DNA of 64,000 bases, from positions 434,001 through 498,000 of the forward strand of contig NZ_VEHL01000003.1 in assembly GCF_007679965.1 (NCBI RefSeq), given 5' to 3'. Of the stretch, positions 62,837-64,000 are shown piece by piece (the first letter of the stretch is position 1; each line of letters starts with the position of its first letter). The DNA is from Bordetella genomosp. 13 (lineage in GTDB: Bacteria > Pseudomonadota > Gammaproteobacteria > Burkholderiales > Burkholderiaceae_B). Under the pieces are notes generated by a model. That model did not search any database. It was not told the origin of the DNA and was given only the letters and a program-made list of their open reading frames with translations. The translations under genes were made by a program, and so were the position numbers.

Positions 62837-64000
62837 ATGCGCCGAAAGGTATTCATCGTCGCGGGTTGCCTGGCCATCTGCGCGGCGATCCTTCCATTGG
62901 TCGCCACGGTGCAGTTCTCGCGCGTGCGGGCCAACGAGGCCGAGCTTCGGCATCTGTCCGAGTACGCCACCTGGACCGCGCAGCGTGCCGATGCCAATCT
63001 GTCGCAGGGCCGCAAGCTGCTCGACGACATCGAGAAAGAGAACTGGGACGAGTGCTCGCCCGAGCACATCGCACGCATGCGGCAACTGGCGGTCGCATCC
63101 TCGTACATCGCCGAAGTCGGCTTCTTCCAGAACGACCTGCTGGCCTGCACCAGCTGGGGCGTGGTCATGCAGCGCATCCCGTTCGGCGAGCTCGACGCCA
63201 CGCTGCCCGACGGCTTCGGCCTGCACGTGGGCCACGATGCGCTGGTGTCGCAGGCCGGGCCGATGCTGGCGCTCAGCAAGGGCAGCCACAACGTGCTGAT
63301 CCGGCCGCAGCAACTGGTGGATGTGCTGCGCGACACGCACATGACCCTGGGCATCGCCACCGAGAACGGCAAGCTGATCGCCATGTCCGGCGAGGCCGAT
63401 CCCGGCCTGGTGCGCGCGCTGCTCGCGCATCCCGCCAACGGCATGGACGCCGACCATTTCTATGCCAGCGAGAACCGCCGGGGGCTGACGGTGTTCGCGA
63501 TCTCCGAGCGCGCCGCGATCCGGCAGCGGCTGGACCGCGAATTGTGGACGTTGGTGCCGCTGGGCATGCTGGCCTCGGTGGCGCTGCTGGCGCTGGTGGT
63601 CTGGATGTCGCGGCAGCGCCTGTCGCCACGCGGCGAACTGGTGATCGCCATCAAGAAGCGCGAGTTCGTCGCGCACTACCAGCCCATCATCGAGCTGTCG
63701 ACGGGCCTGTGCGTGGGCGGCGAAGCGCTGGTGCGCTGGCAGCGGCCGGACGGCTCGCTGGTGCCGCCCAACGTCTTCATCCCCCTGGCGGAGCAGGTGG
63801 GGCTGATCACCCGCATCACCGACCTGGTGATCGAACGGGTCGTGCAGGACCTCGCCAGGACGCTGGCGCAGGAGCCCGGCATGCACGTCTCCATCAACAT
63901 CTCGTCCAGCGACATCGAGAGCGGGCGTTTCCTGCCCGTGCTGGCGCGCACGCTGCAACGCTACGGCGTCGATCCCGAGCAGATCTGGCTGGAGGCGACC
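62837..64000 (+). CDS. EAL-domain cyclic-di-GMP phosphodiesterase with CSS-motif sensor, partial
   Basis: 388 codons are in the window; the gene runs off the right edge without a stop. A first span (about 5-25) is followed by a periplasmic CSS-motif domain with cysteines C73 (DECSPE) and C104 (LACTSW), spaced as the redox pair of E. coli PdeC, a second span (about 240-257), then the EAL domain with EAL at 296-298 (GGEALVRW). It should break down c-di-GMP when the periplasmic thiols are reduced. The C-terminal half of the EAL domain is not visible. Confidence 0.9.
   Translation, partial: MRRKVFIVAGCLAICAAILPLVATVQFSRVRANEAELRHLSEYATWTAQRADANLSQGRKLLDDIEKENWDECSPEHIARMRQLAVASSYIAEVGFFQNDLLACTSWGVVMQRIPFGELDATLPDGFGLHVGHDALVSQAGPMLALSKGSHNVLIRPQQLVDVLRDTHMTLGIATENGKLIAMSGEADPGLVRALLAHPANGMDADHFYASENRRGLTVFAISERAAIRQRLDRELWTLVPLGMLASVALLALVVWMSRQRLSPRGELVIAIKKREFVAHYQPIIELSTGLCVGGEALVRWQRPDGSLVPPNVFIPLAEQVGLITRITDLVIERVVQDLARTLAQEPGMHVSINISSSDIESGRFLPVLARTLQRYGVDPEQIWLEAT

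Noticed and set aside
61363..63444. A 693-residue minus-strand open frame at the right end
   Set aside because: Antisense to the RraA, Bug and EAL genes, which have clear motifs.

Overview
The window is about 64 kb of GC-rich (roughly two-thirds or more GC) bacterial DNA with tightly packed genes on both strands. No rRNA, phage gene, transposase or CRISPR array was seen. The gene content points to a betaproteobacterium of the Alcaligenaceae, Bordetella/Achromobacter type. Eight orphan Bug-type periplasmic binding proteins lack TctA/TctB membrane partners, there are many LysR/GntR/TetR regulators beside small catabolic operons, and IlvD/Edd dehydratases and CaiB-type CoA-transferases are present. 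This assignment comes from gene content, not from a database search.

Left part (1-13,900): a leftward operon holds two polysaccharide-deacetylase-like proteins, a C45-type amidohydrolase/acyltransferase and two Bug proteins, divergent from a LysR gene. Next come a deoxyinosine-type DNA glycosylase and a leftward 3-hydroxyacyl-CoA dehydrogenase/BKACE pair with its own divergent LysR gene. An IlvD-type dehydratase and a Bug gene follow. The LysR/dehydrogenase and dehydratase/Bug intergenic regions both carry the box TGATC-N9-GATCA, so they may form one regulon. An M48 lipoprotein protease and a YceI protein close this part.

Middle left (14,000-19,200): a DUF3311/sodium-solute symporter pair, a cytoplasmic-type subtilase followed by a 55-residue Ala-rich small protein, an orphan UreE-like protein with a long His-rich repeat tail, and a 3'-truncated cytochrome b561 gene that ends inside a dispersed repeat.

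Phosphonate island (19,240-32,420): phnGHIJKLM runs leftward and phnF-phnM2-DUF1045-phnN rightward from one control region. A further leftward phnCDE transporter operon follows. Together they encode uptake of phosphonates and the carbon-phosphorus lyase pathway; phnP is not in the window. Operators of the PhnF/HutC type lie before phnG and before the second phnM, and a Pho-box-like element lies upstream of phnC. Copies of a GC-rich 69-bp dispersed repeat flank the phnM-phnN block in inverted orientation.

Middle right (32,480-48,310): Bug genes, a two-domain CaiB-like CoA-transferase, LysR regulators, a sirtuin, a TauE/SafE permease, and a TetR-controlled acyl-CoA operon (two Bugs, enoyl-CoA hydratase, two acyl-CoA dehydrogenases, ADP-forming acyl-CoA synthetase). 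That operon looks like uptake and beta-oxidation-like breakdown of an unknown carboxylate.

Right part (48,650-64,000): an unusual membrane protein with Asp-box repeats, two exported proteins of unknown function, tRNA-Ala(CGC), exonuclease III, two small hypothetical proteins and two diguanylate cyclases. A GntR-controlled sugar-acid-type operon (IlvD dehydratase, RraA-family protein, Bug) follows, and the window ends in a CSS-motif EAL phosphodiesterase.
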